64,000 nucleotides of DNA from Marinobacter sp. ATCH36 (GTDB taxonomy: Bacteria; Pseudomonadota; Gammaproteobacteria; Pseudomonadales; Oleiphilaceae), in assembly GCF_023555055.1 (NCBI RefSeq), contig NZ_JAMJPL010000002.1, positions 186,001 through 250,000 on the forward strand. The letters run 5' to 3'. How positions within the stretch are numbered: the first letter of the stretch is position 1; every line of letters starts with the position of its first letter. The notes under the pieces are model-generated. The model saw only the letters and a list, made by a program, of their open reading frames with translations, was not told the DNA's origin and ran no database searches. Below are positions 63,257-64,000 of the stretch, piece by piece. The position numbers and the translations under genes are program-made.

Positions 63257-64000
63257 CTATTTGTTCGCGCGGGCCTTGGCGACCATGCGGTCCGGACGCA
63301 GCAGGAAGCGCGCCAGAGCCGGTAGCAGCCAGATGGAACCGACCATGTTCCAGATGAACATGAAGAACAACAGCAGGCCCATGTCCGCCTGGAACTTGAT
63401 GGGCGAGAATATCCAGGTCACTACGCCAATACCGAGGGTGACACCGGTAAAGATAACCGCCTTGCCGGTGGACTTCAGGGTCTCGAAATAGGCTTCCTGG
63501 AGCGCTTTGCCCTCCAGCAGGAACTTCTCAAGCTTGCTGTAGATATAGATGCCGTAGTCGACACCAATACCCACGCCCAGCGCAATAACAGGCAGGGTCG
63601 CAACCTTGATGCCAATACCGGACACCGCCATGATGGCCTCAGCCAGTATCGACGTGAGCCCCAGGGGAATCAGGATACAAAGCACCGCACGGACGGAGCG
63701 GAACGTCAGCAGGCACAGGAAAGCGACGACACTGTAGACGAAGATCAGCATCATGTTCTTGGCGCTTGAGATTACGTCATTGGTAGCCGCTTCGACACCG
63801 GCGTTACCAGCACCAAGCAGGAAGGTGTGCTCATCGTTATTGTTGTTGCTGGCGAACTCTTCCACACGCTCGGTAACGGTCTTCAGCGTTTCTGCCTTGT
63901 GATCCTCGAGGAACACCAGTACCGGAGTAAGATCACAGTTGGTGTTGATCAGGCCTGCCGGAGCCTCACGAATCGAAGCATTGATGATGGTCTGGTTGCG
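63257..64000 (-). CDS. RND/MMPL-superfamily exporter, C-terminal part (5' partial)
   Basis: The frame is open to the right edge, giving about 247 residues of the C-terminal half. It includes the end of a periplasmic loop (NTNCDLTPVLVFLEDHKAET), then membrane segments with VAFLCLLTFRSVRAVLCILI, VIALGVGIGVDYGIYIYSKL (the RND TM motif with Asp), GKAVIFTGVTLGIGVVTWIF and a last helix ending LRPDRMVAKARANK. This is the MMPL/HAE3-like branch of predicted exporters, distinct from the two HAE1 pumps in the window. The apparent ATG at 63916 is internal. Confidence 0.88.
   Translation of the reverse strand, partial: RNQTIINASIREAPAGLINTNCDLTPVLVFLEDHKAETLKTVTERVEEFASNNNNDEHTFLLGAGNAGVEAATNDVISSAKNMMLIFVYSVVAFLCLLTFRSVRAVLCILIPLGLTSILAEAIMAVSGIGIKVATLPVIALGVGIGVDYGIYIYSKLEKFLLEGKALQEAYFETLKSTGKAVIFTGVTLGIGVVTWIFSPIKFQADMGLLLFFMFIWNMVGSIWLLPALARFLLRPDRMVAKARANK

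Overview
The right-hand part of the window (about 49.1-64 kb) is a conserved gammaproteobacterial chromosome segment: thrS-infC-rpmI-rplT-pheS-pheT-ihfA-merR, followed by a VOC protein and eutBC, and preceded by a TAXI-type TRAP transporter and the end of an RND/MMPL exporter. The gene order, an AUU start on infC, the DUF3394-bearing TRAP permease and the protein style fit a marine gammaproteobacterium such as Marinobacter. That assignment is inference; no 16S rRNA gene is present.

The left 49 kb is accessory DNA piled up next to a tRNA-Pro(GGG) gene. Two identical 54-bp copies of the 3' part of that tRNA gene, from anticodon loop to CCA plus 9 bp, lie at 32941 and 49035. Each has a tyrosine integrase gene immediately to its left. 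They mark the right ends of two tandem integrated elements; the intact tRNA gene must lie left of the window. Element 2 (32941-49088, about 16.1 kb) is complete. It holds an integrase, a DUF6387 protein, AlpA, a small HTH-like protein, a 45-residue membrane protein, a Toprim primase, a RepA-like ATPase and two overlapping small genes. Its cargo is a KAP NTPase pair and a four-gene defence-like operon (MmeI-like adenine methyltransferase, RhuM, DEAD/DEAH helicase, GIY-YIG nuclease). No relaxase, capsid or conjugation gene is visible, so it resembles a satellite or mobilisable island. Element 1 ends at 32994 and reaches at least to about 24 kb. It carries an integrase with a coupled unknown gene, a broken DUF3987 gene, AlpA, a glycine-zipper zinc-ribbon protein and the DUF932 / YqaJ / Gp3-like trio.

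From 2.5 to 22.7 kb is an envelope and efflux region. Cluster A is tetR-tolC-mipA-lpxR divergent from a MexAB-type MFP-RND pair, with an AcrR-like operator between them. Cluster B is lpxR-gbsR-nodT-MFP-RND-BCCT, with a 32-bp perfect palindrome upstream. A PLD-family lipoprotein lies between. Each RND pump therefore travels with its own LpxR-type lipid A deacylase homologue. A decayed ISL3 transposase and a C-terminal fragment of an integron integrase follow. The far left holds the end of a rolling-circle Rep_1 gene and an AbiE-type module with an intact antitoxin and a truncated toxin.

The best candidates for something new are the methyltransferase/RhuM/helicase/GIY-YIG operon with its KAP neighbour, the repeated RND-LpxR pairing, the zinc ribbon split by a glycine zipper with its tandem-repeat 3' region, and the unknown gene coupled to integrase 1.
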